Below, piece after piece: positions 1 to 9,322 of a stretch of DNA of 64,000 bases. Position numbers and translations under genes: made by a program. The stretch lies in contig CANFXW010000011.1 in assembly GCA_947451145.1 (NCBI GenBank), positions 58,061-122,060 on the forward strand, written 5' to 3'. Source of the DNA: Sphingomonadaceae bacterium. Its GTDB lineage: Bacteria > Pseudomonadota > Alphaproteobacteria > Sphingomonadales > Sphingomonadaceae. The number at the start of each line of letters is the position of its first letter. Within the stretch, counting starts at the first letter, position 1. The notes under the pieces were generated by a model that searched no databases, was not told the origin of the DNA, and saw only the letters and a list, made by a program, of their open reading frames with translations.

Positions 1-276
1 GCCGAGGGGATCGAGACGGCGCTCTCGGCGATGCAGCTGTTCGGCATCGCTTGTTGGGCGACGCTTGGCAACGAGCGCTTCGGCCTGGTCACGATCCCGG
101 AGTCGGTGCGCGAGTTGCACCTGTTCGTCGACAACGATGCTGGCGGCCTTTTGGCCGACGAGCGCGGCCGCGAAGCTTATGCCTGCGAGGGTCGCCGGAT
201 TGCCACCCGACGGCCCGAGCGAACCGATGACGATTGGAACGACGTGTTGATGCGCCGCATCCGCGTGACGGTTTGA
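1..276 (+). CDS. Toprim-domain protein, C-terminal fragment
   Basis: The reading frame is open from the first base and stops at 274-276, so only the last 91 codons are in the window. The fragment opens with AEGIETALSAM, the conserved first Toprim strand with its catalytic Glu. It then has LHLFVDNDAGG, which carries the metal-binding DxD pair. This matches the C-terminal Toprim module of plasmid and phage primase-like proteins that handle single-stranded DNA or make primers. It lies 89 bp upstream of the strawberry-notch helicase on the same strand, a pairing I recognise from sphingomonad plasmids. Whether the missing N-terminus carries a primase zinc finger cannot be seen. Confidence 0.8.
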   Translation, partial: AEGIETALSAMQLFGIACWATLGNERFGLVTIPESVRELHLFVDNDAGGLLADERGREAYACEGRRIATRRPERTDDDWNDVLMRRIRVTV

Positions 277-301
277 GCAACTCTGAGAGGAAAGGGGGCT
301 T

Positions 302-319
302 GGGGCCTTGTGAGGCCCC
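302..319. repeat. Short perfect hairpin upstream of helicase gene
   Basis: Seven-base arms GGGGCCT/AGGCCCC flank a TGTG loop. The ten-base string CTTGGGGCCT at 299-308 recurs at 340-349, just before the ribosome binding site of the next gene. There is no T-tract, so this looks less like a terminator than an RNA or ssDNA structure in the leader. No function is assigned. Confidence 0.4.
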
Positions 320-365
320 GGACGGACCCCCCGAATGAACTTGGGGCCTCATCAGGAGTTTCCCG

Positions 366-3300
366 ATGTCCCACGCTTCACCCGCATTCGCCTTTCCCGC
401 TCCCGCCGAGCCGCTTGTGCTCAGCGCGGCCCGCAAGCTCGCTGTTCGGCTAGGCGCCTGCCAGATCGTCACGCGCAGCGTCCTCAATGCGATCATGAGC
501 GAGCAATTTGGCGGCAGCGATGCCGAAGGTCGCTGGTCGGTGCGCGATGCCCATGCCGCACTTGAACTCGCCCAGGTGCTGTTTCTGAATCAGGCGACCA
601 CGCTGACTTGCACTATGCCGTCCGATCAGGCGGATCGCGCCTTTACGCGCCTCGAAGCGCAGGTGCCCAGCCAGACCACGCGCAGCGACGAACAGATCGA
701 GTGGCAGCAGTTCGCCACCCCGCCGCGGATCGCCTGGATCGCCGCCCGCGCCTGCGCGATTTCAGCTGGTGAACTCGTGCTCGAACCATCGGCCGGAACC
801 GGTATGCTCGCAGTCTGGGCCGCGAAGGCGGGTGCGCGGCTCGCGCTCAACGAAATCTCGCCGCTGCGCCGTGAGTGCCTCGGAGCCATGTTCCCGGGTG
901 CGCCGGTAACCGGCCACGATGGCGAATTGATCGACGAACTGCTTGAGCCCAGTGTCGCTCCGAGCGTGGTGCTCATGAACCCGCCCTATTCGCACGGCAT
1001 CGAGCGCGGGCACGACGGACGCACCGGGGCACGGCATCTGCGCTCGGCCTGGAAGCGGCTGCTACCCGGCGGCCGCCTGGTTGCGGTGATGCCAGAATGG
1101 TTCGACCTGCCGCGCTTCGTTAGTGGTATCGTCGGTCCAGTGGCGCTCCGCCTCAACGCGGCGATCGAGCGCGGCTTCGTCAAGCAGGGCACCTCGATCT
1201 CCACCCGGCTCCTTGTCCTCGACAAGCTCGATGGCGGTGTCAGCCCGATCATCGCGAAGCCCGTCAACTTCGCCGAGCTTTGTTTTCTGGTCGACACCCT
1301 GCTGGTGCGAAAGCAGTCGGTCGAAGAACCGGTCATTGCATCGAGGTCTTTCACGCCGCTGCGCCTGATCGCCACGAGCACAAAACCGGTCCCGCTCGCG
1401 GTTCGACCGGTTGCTGCAGCGCCTGCAATCCTGCCGCTCGTCTATCAACCGCTCGAAGCACCTGCGCCGATCGCGGAGCAAGTCGGGCACTATCTGCCCT
1501 ACCGGCCGAGCCGCATTGCGATTCCAGGCGCGGTCGAACATCCAACCCCGCTGGTCGAATCCGTCGCCATGGGCTCGATCACCGCGCCGGTTCCAGGCTC
1601 CATTCCCCAGCTCCCATCGAACCTGGTTGCCAAGGGCGTGCTTTCGGCCGCCCAGGCCGAGACGCTAATCTATGCCGCGAGCGCTCACGCCCGCGACCTC
1701 TCCGGGCGTTACGAACCCGAGGACGGGGGCTGCGCGCTCAAAGCGAGCGGCGAGGGAAAATGCTATCGCATTGGCTACTTCCTTGGCGACGGGACCGGAG
1801 CCGGGAAGGGGCGCCAGGTCGCCTCGGTCATGCTCGACCGCTGGGTGAGGGGTGAGCGCCGACACATCTGGATCTCGAAGAACGAGGCTCTGCTCGAAGA
1901 TGCGCGCCGCGACTGGTCTGCGCTCGGCGGTTTGCCGATCGACGTGCAGCCGCTCGGACAGTGGAAGCTCGGTGTTCCGGTCGGAATGCGCGAGGGTATC
2001 CTTTTCGTCACCTATCCGACCCTGCGATCCGGGCGCAGCGATGCGACCCGGCTTGACCAGCTCCTCGATTGGGCCGGGGAAGACTTCGAAGGGGTGATCG
2101 TCTTCGATGAAGCTCACGCCATGGCCAACGCCGCGGGAGGCGAAGGTTCGCGCGGCAAGGTCAAGGGTTCGGAGCAGGGGGTCGCCGGGGTGCGGCTCCA
2201 GAACCTGCTGCCACGCGCCCGCGTGCTCTATGCCTCGGCAACCGGCGCTTCAGACGTCAACAACTTGGCCTATGCGACCCGGCTTGGTCTGTGGGGACCG
2301 GAGACCGCCTTCGCCAACCGCGAGGCATTTGTCGCCGACATCCGCGACGGCGGCATTGCCGCGATGGAACTGGTTGCCCGCGATTTGAAGTCGCTCGGGC
2401 TATACACCGCGCGGGCCTTGTCGTTCGCCGGAGTTGAATACGAAATCCTTGAGCACTGCCTGACCGCCGACCAGATCGCGGTCTATGACGCCTATGCCGA
2501 GGCTTGGGCGATCATCCATACCAACCTGCGCGAGGCGCTCGAAGCGACCCGGATCGTCGATCAGGACAGCGGCGACACCCTGAACTCCGGTGCCAAGGCG
2601 GCGGCGCTCTCGGTGTTCGAGGGCACCAAGCAGCGCTTCTTTGCGCAAGTCCTGCTTTCGATGAAGTTGCCAAGCTTGCTTCCCGCGGTCGAGACCGCCC
2701 TAGCCGAGGGCAATGCCGTGGTCGTGCAGCTCGTCTCGACCGGCGAGGCTATGCTGGGCCGTCGCCTTGCGGTTCTGTCGGATGCCGAACGTGAGGCGCT
2801 TGAGATCGACCTCAGCCCGCGTGAATATGTGATCGACTACCTCACCAAGAGCTTCCCGGTAAGGTTGATGGCGGTGTTCACCGACGAGAACGGCAACGCG
2901 CGCTCCGAGCCGATGAGTGACGATACAGGTGCGCCGGTGCTGTGCCGCTCCGCGCTCGCCGCCCGCGACCGGATGATCGAACAGCTCTGCGCGCTGCCTC
3001 CTATCGCGACGGCGCTCGATGCGATCATCGAGCGGTTCGGTGTCGACCAGGTCGCCGAGGTTACTGGCCGCACGCGCCGACTGATCGTCGGGCGCGACGG
3101 GTGCCAGAAGCTCCAATCCCGCAGCCCGCGCGCCAATGTCGCCGAGACCCAGGCATTCATGGATGGGATCAAGCAGGTCCTGGTCTTCTCAGATGCCGGC
3201 GGGACCGGGCGCAGTTACCACGCCGACCTCACCGCCAAGAACCAGGCGCGTCGTGTTCACTTTCTGCTCGAGCCGGGCTGGCGCGCCGATGCCGCAATCC

Positions 3301-4607
3301 AGGGGCTCGGGCGGACCAACCGCACCAATCAGGCATCCGCGCCGCTGTTCCGGCCGGTGACCACCGATGTACGCGGCGAGCGGCGGTTCATCTCGACAAT
3401 CGCGCGTCGCCTCGACAGCTTGGGCGCGCTTACCCGCGGTCAGCGCCAGACTGGCGGACAGAATCTGTTCGATCCTGCCGACAATCTCGAAAGCAGCTAT
3501 GCCAAGGAGGCGCTCCACCGTTGGTTCGGCCTGCTGTTCACCGGCAAGCTCGAGGCAGTGACGTGCTCGCGCTTCGAGGATCTGACCGGCCTGCGCATCG
3601 AAGGCCCGGACGGATCGATGGTCGACGATCTCCCCTCGATCCAACGCTGGCTCAATCGGCTACTCGCGCTGCCGATTGCCTTGCAGAATGCGATTTTCGA
3701 TGAGTTCCTCGGACTGGTCGAAGCCCGGATCGACGCCGCCCGGCAAGCCGGCACGCTCGACCTCGGGGTCGAGACCATCGCGGTCGAGCACTTCGAAGTC
3801 TTGTCCGACACGCTGCTGCGCACCGACGCGCTCTCGGGCGCAACCACGCATCTCCTCGAAATCGAGATCGCCCGCGCACTGAAGCCGTTGTCGCTTGCGC
3901 GCCTGGAGGAACTGCATGGCCTGACGGGCGAGCGCCAGCGCATGATGCGCAACAGCCGCTCGGGCCGGATTGGGTTGCTTGTCCAGGCACGCGGCCTGCT
4001 CGCCGACGATGGGACGCGGATCGCGCGCTTCGAGCTCGTCCGGCCATTGAAACGCGGCCACCTCACCGCCGATCAATTGGACGAGAGCAGTTGGGAGCCG
4101 ACCGACCCAGCCGAGTTTCGTCGCCTCTGGCAAACCGAGGTCGATGAGGCTGCCTCCAGCCACAAGCGCGAACGCCTTCATCTCGCGACTGGGCTGCTGC
4201 TGCCGGTCTGGGACAAGCTGCCATCCGACTACGTCCGCGTGAGCCGAATCTCGGCGCGCGACGGGCGCTCGCTGCTCGGCCGCGAGGTTCCGCTCCACTG
4301 CGTCCCGGAGCTTTGCCAGGCACTCGGCTTGGAGAGCGAAAATGCTTTCTCGGCCGAGCAAGTCGTCCAAGCTGTGCTTTCTGGGGGCCGACCGATACAG
4401 GTGAAAGGACGCGAGGCGCTCACGCTCAAGCGAAGCCTTGTCAACGGTGCGCAGCGGCTCGAACTTGCCGGGTGGTCGGCCGCGCGGCTCGATTGGTACA
4501 AGGCGCAGGGCTGCTTCACCGAAATCATCCGCTACCAGACGCGATTGTTCGTTCCCCTCGACGGAGCAAGCAGTGTTCTGGCTCAAATCAGCGAAAGCCC
4601 AAGCTAG
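366..4607 (+). CDS. Strawberry-notch-type helicase fused to N-terminal SAM methyltransferase-like domain
   Basis: A 1413-residue two-part protein. The N-terminal part has a Rossmann methyltransferase signature: VLEPSAGTGML near residue 138 and NPPY near 205, the motif of N6-adenine or N4-cytosine DNA methylases. The rest is an SF2 helicase of the strawberry-notch family, with GDGTGAGKGRQ near 474 as the nucleotide-binding loop, DEAH near 580 and the arginine-finger segment GLGRTNRTNQ near 980. Proteins of this build are common on large conjugative plasmids and some phages, and are thought to act on incoming or replicating DNA. The methylation target is unknown. The start at 366 is supported by AGGAG eight bases upstream. 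It follows the Toprim gene in the same direction and may be cotranscribed. Confidence 0.8.
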   Translation: MSHASPAFAFPAPAEPLVLSAARKLAVRLGACQIVTRSVLNAIMSEQFGGSDAEGRWSVRDAHAALELAQVLFLNQATTLTCTMPSDQADRAFTRLEAQVPSQTTRSDEQIEWQQFATPPRIAWIAARACAISAGELVLEPSAGTGMLAVWAAKAGARLALNEISPLRRECLGAMFPGAPVTGHDGELIDELLEPSVAPSVVLMNPPYSHGIERGHDGRTGARHLRSAWKRLLPGGRLVAVMPEWFDLPRFVSGIVGPVALRLNAAIERGFVKQGTSISTRLLVLDKLDGGVSPIIAKPVNFAELCFLVDTLLVRKQSVEEPVIASRSFTPLRLIATSTKPVPLAVRPVAAAPAILPLVYQPLEAPAPIAEQVGHYLPYRPSRIAIPGAVEHPTPLVESVAMGSITAPVPGSIPQLPSNLVAKGVLSAAQAETLIYAASAHARDLSGRYEPEDGGCALKASGEGKCYRIGYFLGDGTGAGKGRQVASVMLDRWVRGERRHIWISKNEALLEDARRDWSALGGLPIDVQPLGQWKLGVPVGMREGILFVTYPTLRSGRSDATRLDQLLDWAGEDFEGVIVFDEAHAMANAAGGEGSRGKVKGSEQGVAGVRLQNLLPRARVLYASATGASDVNNLAYATRLGLWGPETAFANREAFVADIRDGGIAAMELVARDLKSLGLYTARALSFAGVEYEILEHCLTADQIAVYDAYAEAWAIIHTNLREALEATRIVDQDSGDTLNSGAKAAALSVFEGTKQRFFAQVLLSMKLPSLLPAVETALAEGNAVVVQLVSTGEAMLGRRLAVLSDAEREALEIDLSPREYVIDYLTKSFPVRLMAVFTDENGNARSEPMSDDTGAPVLCRSALAARDRMIEQLCALPPIATALDAIIERFGVDQVAEVTGRTRRLIVGRDGCQKLQSRSPRANVAETQAFMDGIKQVLVFSDAGGTGRSYHADLTAKNQARRVHFLLEPGWRADAAIQGLGRTNRTNQASAPLFRPVTTDVRGERRFISTIARRLDSLGALTRGQRQTGGQNLFDPADNLESSYAKEALHRWFGLLFTGKLEAVTCSRFEDLTGLRIEGPDGSMVDDLPSIQRWLNRLLALPIALQNAIFDEFLGLVEARIDAARQAGTLDLGVETIAVEHFEVLSDTLLRTDALSGATTHLLEIEIARALKPLSLARLEELHGLTGERQRMMRNSRSGRIGLLVQARGLLADDGTRIARFELVRPLKRGHLTADQLDESSWEPTDPAEFRRLWQTEVDEAASSHKRERLHLATGLLLPVWDKLPSDYVRVSRISARDGRSLLGREVPLHCVPELCQALGLESENAFSAEQVVQAVLSGGRPIQVKGREALTLKRSLVNGAQRLELAGWSAARLDWYKAQGCFTEIIRYQTRLFVPLDGASSVLAQISESPS

Positions 4608-4911
4608 TTACCGGGCCTGGGCGATCGGGCCAGTTTCATGCCGAGTCTCCGGCCTGGAATTCGCCGCACCAGTCGCTTCCCTCCGACATGGCCCACCCTT
4701 CGTAAGTGGGTGGGAAGCGACGGCAGATGCCAATGTCATGGCCGTCTTCATCGGGTGTCTGGTCTTAAAAGCGGCAAAACCCGCAGCTTTCGAGATTTCT
4801 CTGGTTCACTGTGTTCATGGTTCGAAGCCTTAGCGCCCTCCCCGCAGCAACTGCAATAGAGGTTGCCAAATGGCATTCAATCTCGTATATAGTGCCATAT
4901 GGAGAATTGCC
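4608..4911. other. Non-coding spacer with inverted repeat
   Basis: No convincing gene lies here. An inverted repeat spans 4674-4719: outer arms CGCTTCC/GGAAGCG enclose inner arms CCCACCC/GGGTGGG around a short loop. No T-tract follows, so it is not a typical intrinsic terminator. The right end holds the promoter of the RES-Xre pair. Confidence 0.5.
4863..4891 (+). promoter_or_regulatory. Predicted promoter of the RES-Xre toxin-antitoxin operon
   Basis: TTGCCA at 4863-4868 and TATATA at 4886-4891 are separated by 17 bases, a good sigma-70 arrangement, 21 bases upstream of the antitoxin ATG. The -10 overlaps the imperfect palindrome ATATAGTGCCATAT (4887-4900), a plausible site for autorepression by the antitoxin complex. 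The operator role is inference. Confidence 0.55.
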
Positions 4912-5325
4912 ATGCTGGCTTTGCAACCCGTTGATACCGCCCCCCAAGCGTTCCGGCCCGATCCTGTTACGCAGGAGGAGGCGGCTGCCATGTTTCGGGC
5001 GGCGCTCAATCTGTTCGGCAAATGGGAACTGACCGACGAACAGGCAGCGACCTTGCTCGACATGCCGGTGCGTTCCTTTCGCCGATGGAAGGCTGAAGGG
5101 CCGGGGCGTATCTCCCGGGATGGCTCTGCCCGTCTCTCCAACATCATGGGCATTCACAAGGCGCTGCGGATCATCTTCTCGGAGGCCCAGCGAGGGTATG
5201 CCTGGATTAAGGCAGGCAATACTGCCTTTGCCGGATCGAGCGCCCTTGATGTTATGGTCGGCGGCGAACTGACCGACATCATGCGCGTGCGTCGCTATCT
5301 CGACGCCGAGCGCGGTGGCTGGTGA
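4912..5325 (+). CDS. MbcA/ParS/Xre-type antitoxin (DUF2384) of RES-Xre system
   Basis: 137 residues from the ATG at 4912, which has GGAGAA nine bases upstream; an earlier in-frame ATG at 4870 lies inside the promoter and is unlikely. The first half is an Xre-like helix-turn-helix (LTDEQAATLLDMPVRSFRRW). The C-terminal half has the toxin-binding DUF2384 pattern: helices around GIHKALRIIFSE, then an FAGSSALDVMVGG-like segment and a short conserved tail ending near the stop. Antitoxins of this family block the active site of RES toxins and repress their own promoter. The gene overlaps the toxin start by four bases (GTGA). Confidence 0.9.
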   Translation: MLALQPVDTAPQAFRPDPVTQEEAAAMFRAALNLFGKWELTDEQAATLLDMPVRSFRRWKAEGPGRISRDGSARLSNIMGIHKALRIIFSEAQRGYAWIKAGNTAFAGSSALDVMVGGELTDIMRVRRYLDAERGGW

Positions 5326-6044
5326 CGCTAGCCGAGCATATCCCGGTCAGCCGAGTCGAGTGGAAAGGCGCTGTCAGGATCATCCGCAGTGCCTTTCCGC
5401 CGATCGACCTGTTCGAGGACATTGCGGACCCGGCGGATTGGCCGCTGCTAATTTCTGCAGAGCAGAAAACCAACCCGCGGATCATGGCGACGATTGGGAA
5501 TCTCGACCTCGTGCCAGTGGGTCGCCGGGTAGGCGGTGACGGGACGTCCTATTTGATGGCGCCGTTTACGCATGCCAGCACGGATCGTCCGAGCCGCTTC
5601 ACCGATGGCACCTACGGCGTGCTCTATGTCGGAAATGTCTTCGAGACGGCACTGTTCGAAACGATCCATCACCATGCCCGTTTCATGACCCGAACCACCG
5701 AGGCACCGGGCTGGTCGTCGCAATTTCGCGAGATCGTTCTATCGGTCGGTGCCCAGCTGCATGATCTGAGAGGAGCCGAAGCAGCCAATCACCCAGCTCT
5801 TGATCCCGGTAGCTATGAGGCTTCTCAAGGCTTAGCGCTGACGCTTAAGGCCGGCGGAGCCGATGGGATTGTTTACCCGAGCGTCCGTCACCAGAGCGGC
5901 GAATGCGCCGCGCTGTTCTATCCCGACTGTGCTTCGGACCCCGTCCAGGGACGCCACCTCGACTACCATTGGGACGGCAAGCGCGTTGATCTCGTGCGCG
6001 ATGCAGGATCCGGCGAGGTGTTTCGCTTGGTCGATCTGCCTTAG
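5322..6044 (+). CDS. RES-domain toxin (predicted NAD-degrading)
   Basis: 240 residues. It starts at a GTG whose last two bases lie in the antitoxin TGA, so the pair should be translationally coupled. The RES triad is visible: an Arg in DRPSRFTDG, a Glu in VFETALFETIHHH and a Ser in VYPSVRHQSGECAALF. Characterised RES toxins such as MbcT and Res deplete NAD+ by hydrolysis or phosphorolysis and stop growth. On a conjugative element the pair would act in post-segregational killing or in abortive defence. Length and motifs appear intact, so the toxin is likely active. Confidence 0.9.
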   Translation: MTLAEHIPVSRVEWKGAVRIIRSAFPPIDLFEDIADPADWPLLISAEQKTNPRIMATIGNLDLVPVGRRVGGDGTSYLMAPFTHASTDRPSRFTDGTYGVLYVGNVFETALFETIHHHARFMTRTTEAPGWSSQFREIVLSVGAQLHDLRGAEAANHPALDPGSYEASQGLALTLKAGGADGIVYPSVRHQSGECAALFYPDCASDPVQGRHLDYHWDGKRVDLVRDAGSGEVFRLVDLP

Positions 6045-6192
6045 CAAACGGGCGGCAACCACGGCTCAGTTACGCGCTCTGTCGCTAGCGGGTCTCTGAC
6101 CAAATTGAAGAGAGGGGAGGGAGCTTTGCCCTGATTGAGCTATTTGGACGTCGATGGTCGATGCGCCGGGCTCGCAGTCAGGAGTATGTCCC

Positions 6193-8205
6193 ATGATCAA
6201 GACTATCCCTCTGAACAAGCTCGTTCAGTCCCCCCGCAATGTCCGTCGCCATTCCGATCCAGCGGCCGATGCCGAGCTCAAGGCAAGCATCGCTGCGCGC
6301 GGGCTGTTGCAGAACCTCATCGTTCGCCCCTGTGCCAAGGGCAAATTCGAGGTCGAGGCCGGCGAACGCCGCCGCAAGGCCATGCTGGCGCTGGCCGAGG
6401 ACAAGGTTCTGTCCAAAGACCACGAAGTGACCTGCCTGGTGCTCCAAGACACCGCTGAGGGTGCAATCGAGACCAGCCTTGCCGAGAACTTCCACCGCCT
6501 GGCGATGAATCCCGCCGACGAAGCTCAGGCCTTCGCCGCGCTGATCGATGCCGGGGCCTCGGTCGAGGATGTCGCCCGCCGCTTCGGCCTCACCGTCCGC
6601 TTTGTCGAGGGCCGTTTGCGCCTCGCCAGACTGGCACCTGTTGTCTTCGAGGCGCTGGCCTCGGGTGAGATCACGCTCGACATGGCCAAGGCCTATGGCG
6701 CAACCTCGGACCAGGAGATCCAGGCCCGAGTCTTCGAGCAGATCTCCTCGGCTTACTATGCGTCGAACTCGGACTCGATCCGCCGCATGGTTCTCACGGG
6801 CACCGTGCGTGGCAGTGACCCGCGCGCTCGGCTTGTCGGGCGCGATGCCTATCTCGCCGCTGGCGGCCGGATTGAGCGCGAACTGTTCGACGACGAGGAC
6901 AGCGAAGCCTGGGCCGATGTCGCGCTGCTCGAGAACCTCGCCGCTGCGAAGATGGAGGAGCAGGCAAAGGTGCTTGCCGCCGAGCAGGGCCTGGCCTGGG
7001 TCAAGCCGACCCTCGATGCCTATGCCAGTCACGACCTCGTCGAAGGGCTGGTCCGGCTCCCGGTCGACCCCGCGCCGCTGACCGAAGAGGAGCTGGCCCG
7101 GCTCGACGTGCTTGATGCCTCCTACGATGAGCACGCGGCAATCCTTGAGGATGAAAACAGCGCCGAGGAAGCCGTCACGGCGGCTGAAGCCGCGATCGAG
7201 GCGATCGAGCGCGAATGCCAGGACATTCGTGCGCGTCCGCCCGTGCTCGACTCCGAACTCAAGGCCGAGGCGGGTATGATCCTTGTGCTGTCGCGCGACG
7301 GTACGCCGGTGCTCCAGCCGGTGTTCTATGGCGAGCGGCAGACTGAGGCTGGCGGCGAAGGCGATGCGTTCGAGATCGTCACTGGTGAGGGCAGTGAGGG
7401 CAAGCGCCGCGCGGCGCTCTCGAAGCGCTTGGTCGACGAACTTGCGATGCAGCGCCGTGATGTCCTCGCGCTCCACGTTGCTTCCGATCCCGGTCTTGCG
7501 CTCGACTTCATGGTCTTCACGCTGGCCGATGCCGATACGCTCGACTACCGCGCGCGTGCGGCATCGACGATCCGCGGCGGCATTCCGGCAGGTCCGATTG
7601 TCGGGTTCGAGGCCAAGGATGCCCCGGCAAGCGCTTCGCTTGCTGAATTCAAGTCGGGTCTCGACGAGGGCTGGCGCGCCGGCGAAGACGCGTCGGCGCG
7701 CTTCGACCGGTTCAGGGCGCTTACCGACGAGACGCGTGCCGCATGGCTGGGTTTCGTCGTCGCTCGCACGCTTGAGGCGAGTCTCAAGATGGCAGGCGAA
7801 CGTGCCATCGGCATCCACGACCACCTCGGCGGCTTGATCGGCATCGACATGGCGGCCTGGTGGCGCCCGACCGCGGCCAACTACTTCGACCGCGTATCGA
7901 AGGCGGTGATCCTCGACGCACTCGCCGATGTCGGCGGCCCCGATCTCTCGAGCCGCTTCGCCTCGGTCAAGAAGGGCGATCTTGCGATGAGCGCCGAGCG
8001 CGTCTTCGCCGGGACCTACATCACCGAAGTCGAGGTGCGTGAACGCGCTCTCGCCTGGGTTCCCGAGGTGATGCGCTTTGCCAGCACCGGGCCTGCTAAG
8101 GTCGAGGGTGACGAGGCGCAGGGTGCGGAGCTTGGCGAAGACACCTCAGCGAACGCCGAAGGCGTCAACGACGATCATCAGACCCCCCGCGAGCTGGCTG
8201 CCTGA
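6193..8205 (+). CDS. ParB/RepB/Spo0J-like nuclease-domain protein
   Basis: 670 residues from the ATG at 6193, preceded by AGGAG with eight-base spacing; the upstream in-frame ATG at 6154 has no such site. Residues 1-100 form a ParB N-terminal domain: IPLNKLVQSPRNVRRHSD, then IAARGLLQNLIVRP, then the signature AGERRRKAM. A helix-turn-helix region follows around VARRFGLTVRFVEGRLRLARL. The long C-terminal part is acidic and unrecognised. No parA is beside it and the protein is far longer than a partition ParB, so I do not call it a segregation protein. Similar proteins sit beside ardC and ssb on sphingomonad plasmids. A strong terminator follows. Confidence 0.8.
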   Translation: MIKTIPLNKLVQSPRNVRRHSDPAADAELKASIAARGLLQNLIVRPCAKGKFEVEAGERRRKAMLALAEDKVLSKDHEVTCLVLQDTAEGAIETSLAENFHRLAMNPADEAQAFAALIDAGASVEDVARRFGLTVRFVEGRLRLARLAPVVFEALASGEITLDMAKAYGATSDQEIQARVFEQISSAYYASNSDSIRRMVLTGTVRGSDPRARLVGRDAYLAAGGRIERELFDDEDSEAWADVALLENLAAAKMEEQAKVLAAEQGLAWVKPTLDAYASHDLVEGLVRLPVDPAPLTEEELARLDVLDASYDEHAAILEDENSAEEAVTAAEAAIEAIERECQDIRARPPVLDSELKAEAGMILVLSRDGTPVLQPVFYGERQTEAGGEGDAFEIVTGEGSEGKRRAALSKRLVDELAMQRRDVLALHVASDPGLALDFMVFTLADADTLDYRARAASTIRGGIPAGPIVGFEAKDAPASASLAEFKSGLDEGWRAGEDASARFDRFRALTDETRAAWLGFVVARTLEASLKMAGERAIGIHDHLGGLIGIDMAAWWRPTAANYFDRVSKAVILDALADVGGPDLSSRFASVKKGDLAMSAERVFAGTYITEVEVRERALAWVPEVMRFASTGPAKVEGDEAQGAELGEDTSANAEGVNDDHQTPRELAA

Positions 8206-8236
8206 CCTCCTCCTGACAGGCAGACAACTCGTCCCT

Positions 8237-8278
8237 GAAGCGGTCCTCTGCCCCCGGGCAGGGGGCCGCTTCCTTTTT
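8237..8278 (+). terminator. Rho-independent terminator after parB-like gene
   Basis: GAAGCGGTCC pairs with GGGCCGCTTC, with the inner arms CTGCCC/GGGCAG, followed by TTTTT at 8274-8278. It lies 31 bases after the stop codon. Confidence 0.75.
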
Positions 8279-8357
8279 GGGATCAGAGCAGAGGGAGCGC
8301 GGGGCCCTTCGGACCTGTCCGGCGAACCTGCCGGGAGGCCGGATCAGGAGACCCAGC

Positions 8358-9311
8358 ATGGCCTATCGCAAGCAGTTTGGTCACAAACCGGGCGGCGGAC
8401 TGTCGCCCGCAACCCGCATTACCCAGGAGATCATCGCCCGGCTCGAGGCTGGCACCAAGCCGTGGATCCAGCCCTGGCGCGGTGTGCCGGTCTCGCGGCC
8501 CTTGCGGGCCTGCGGGATCCCGTACCGCGGGATGAATGTGTTCTGGCTGTGGATGGTCGCCGACATCTGCGGCTACGCCTCGCCCTACTGGATGACCTAC
8601 AACCAGGCGAAGAGCCTGGGGGCGCAGGTCAAAAAGGGCGAGAAGTCGACGATCGCGATCTTCTACAAGAGCTACACCAAAGAGGTCGAAGCACCCGACA
8701 CCGGCGAGAAATCAGATGAAGCCCGCCGGGTGCTCAAGGCCTATCCGGTGTTCAATGCCGACCAGGTCGAAGGTCTCCCCGAGCGCTACCATCCTGCCGC
8801 TTCGCTCGATCTGGTCGAACCGGAAGGCCGCGAAGCCGAGCTCGACGCCTTCTTCGGTGCGATCCCTGCCATGCTTCGGCATCAGGGTGGCGAGGCCTAT
8901 TACGAGCCAGTTGCCGACCGGATTACGATGCCGCCCGCGCACCTGTTTTCGGGCTTCGACCATTACTACGCGACGCTCGCGCACGAGCTGTCGCACTGGA
9001 CGGGCCATCCCAGCCGATTGGCGCGCGATCTCAAGAACCGTTTCGGGACGGCAGCTTACGCCGCCGAGGAACTGATCGCCGAACTGTCGAGCGCGATGCT
9101 TGGCGCCGAGCTTGGCCTGCCGGTCACCCACCTCGACAACCACGCGAGCTATGTCGAGCACTGGCTCGGGCTCCTTAGGCAAGACGATCGGGCGATCCTC
9201 ACTGCCGCAGCCAAGGCCGAGGAAGCCTCGAGCCTGCTTTTGAAGCTTGGTGGCCGGGTGATCGCTGACGACGGCGTTGGTGAGCCCGACCCCGCTGCGC
9301 TCGCAGCCTGA
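8358..9311 (+). CDS. ardC: ArdC-like anti-restriction protein with zinc metallopeptidase domain
   Basis: 317 residues from the ATG at 8358, preceded by CAGGAG. The N-terminal region (about 1-130) matches the ArdC ssDNA-binding domain: ITQEIIARLEAGTKPWIQPW, then YRGMNVFWLW, then KKGEKSTIAIFYK. The C-terminal domain is a zincin with HELSHWTGH near residue 207 and a downstream conserved EELIAELSSAML that supplies the third ligand. ArdC proteins protect incoming conjugative DNA against restriction in the new host. Position and orientation fit a leading-region gene. Confidence 0.9.
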   Translation: MAYRKQFGHKPGGGLSPATRITQEIIARLEAGTKPWIQPWRGVPVSRPLRACGIPYRGMNVFWLWMVADICGYASPYWMTYNQAKSLGAQVKKGEKSTIAIFYKSYTKEVEAPDTGEKSDEARRVLKAYPVFNADQVEGLPERYHPAASLDLVEPEGREAELDAFFGAIPAMLRHQGGEAYYEPVADRITMPPAHLFSGFDHYYATLAHELSHWTGHPSRLARDLKNRFGTAAYAAEELIAELSSAMLGAELGLPVTHLDNHASYVEHWLGLLRQDDRAILTAAAKAEEASSLLLKLGGRVIADDGVGEPDPAALAA

Positions 9312-9322
9312 AGGAGGACGTC

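Noticed and set aside
6193..8205. Plasmid partition ParB
   Set aside because: No parA or centromere-like repeats nearby, and the protein is about twice the length of partition ParBs; kept as ParB-like only.
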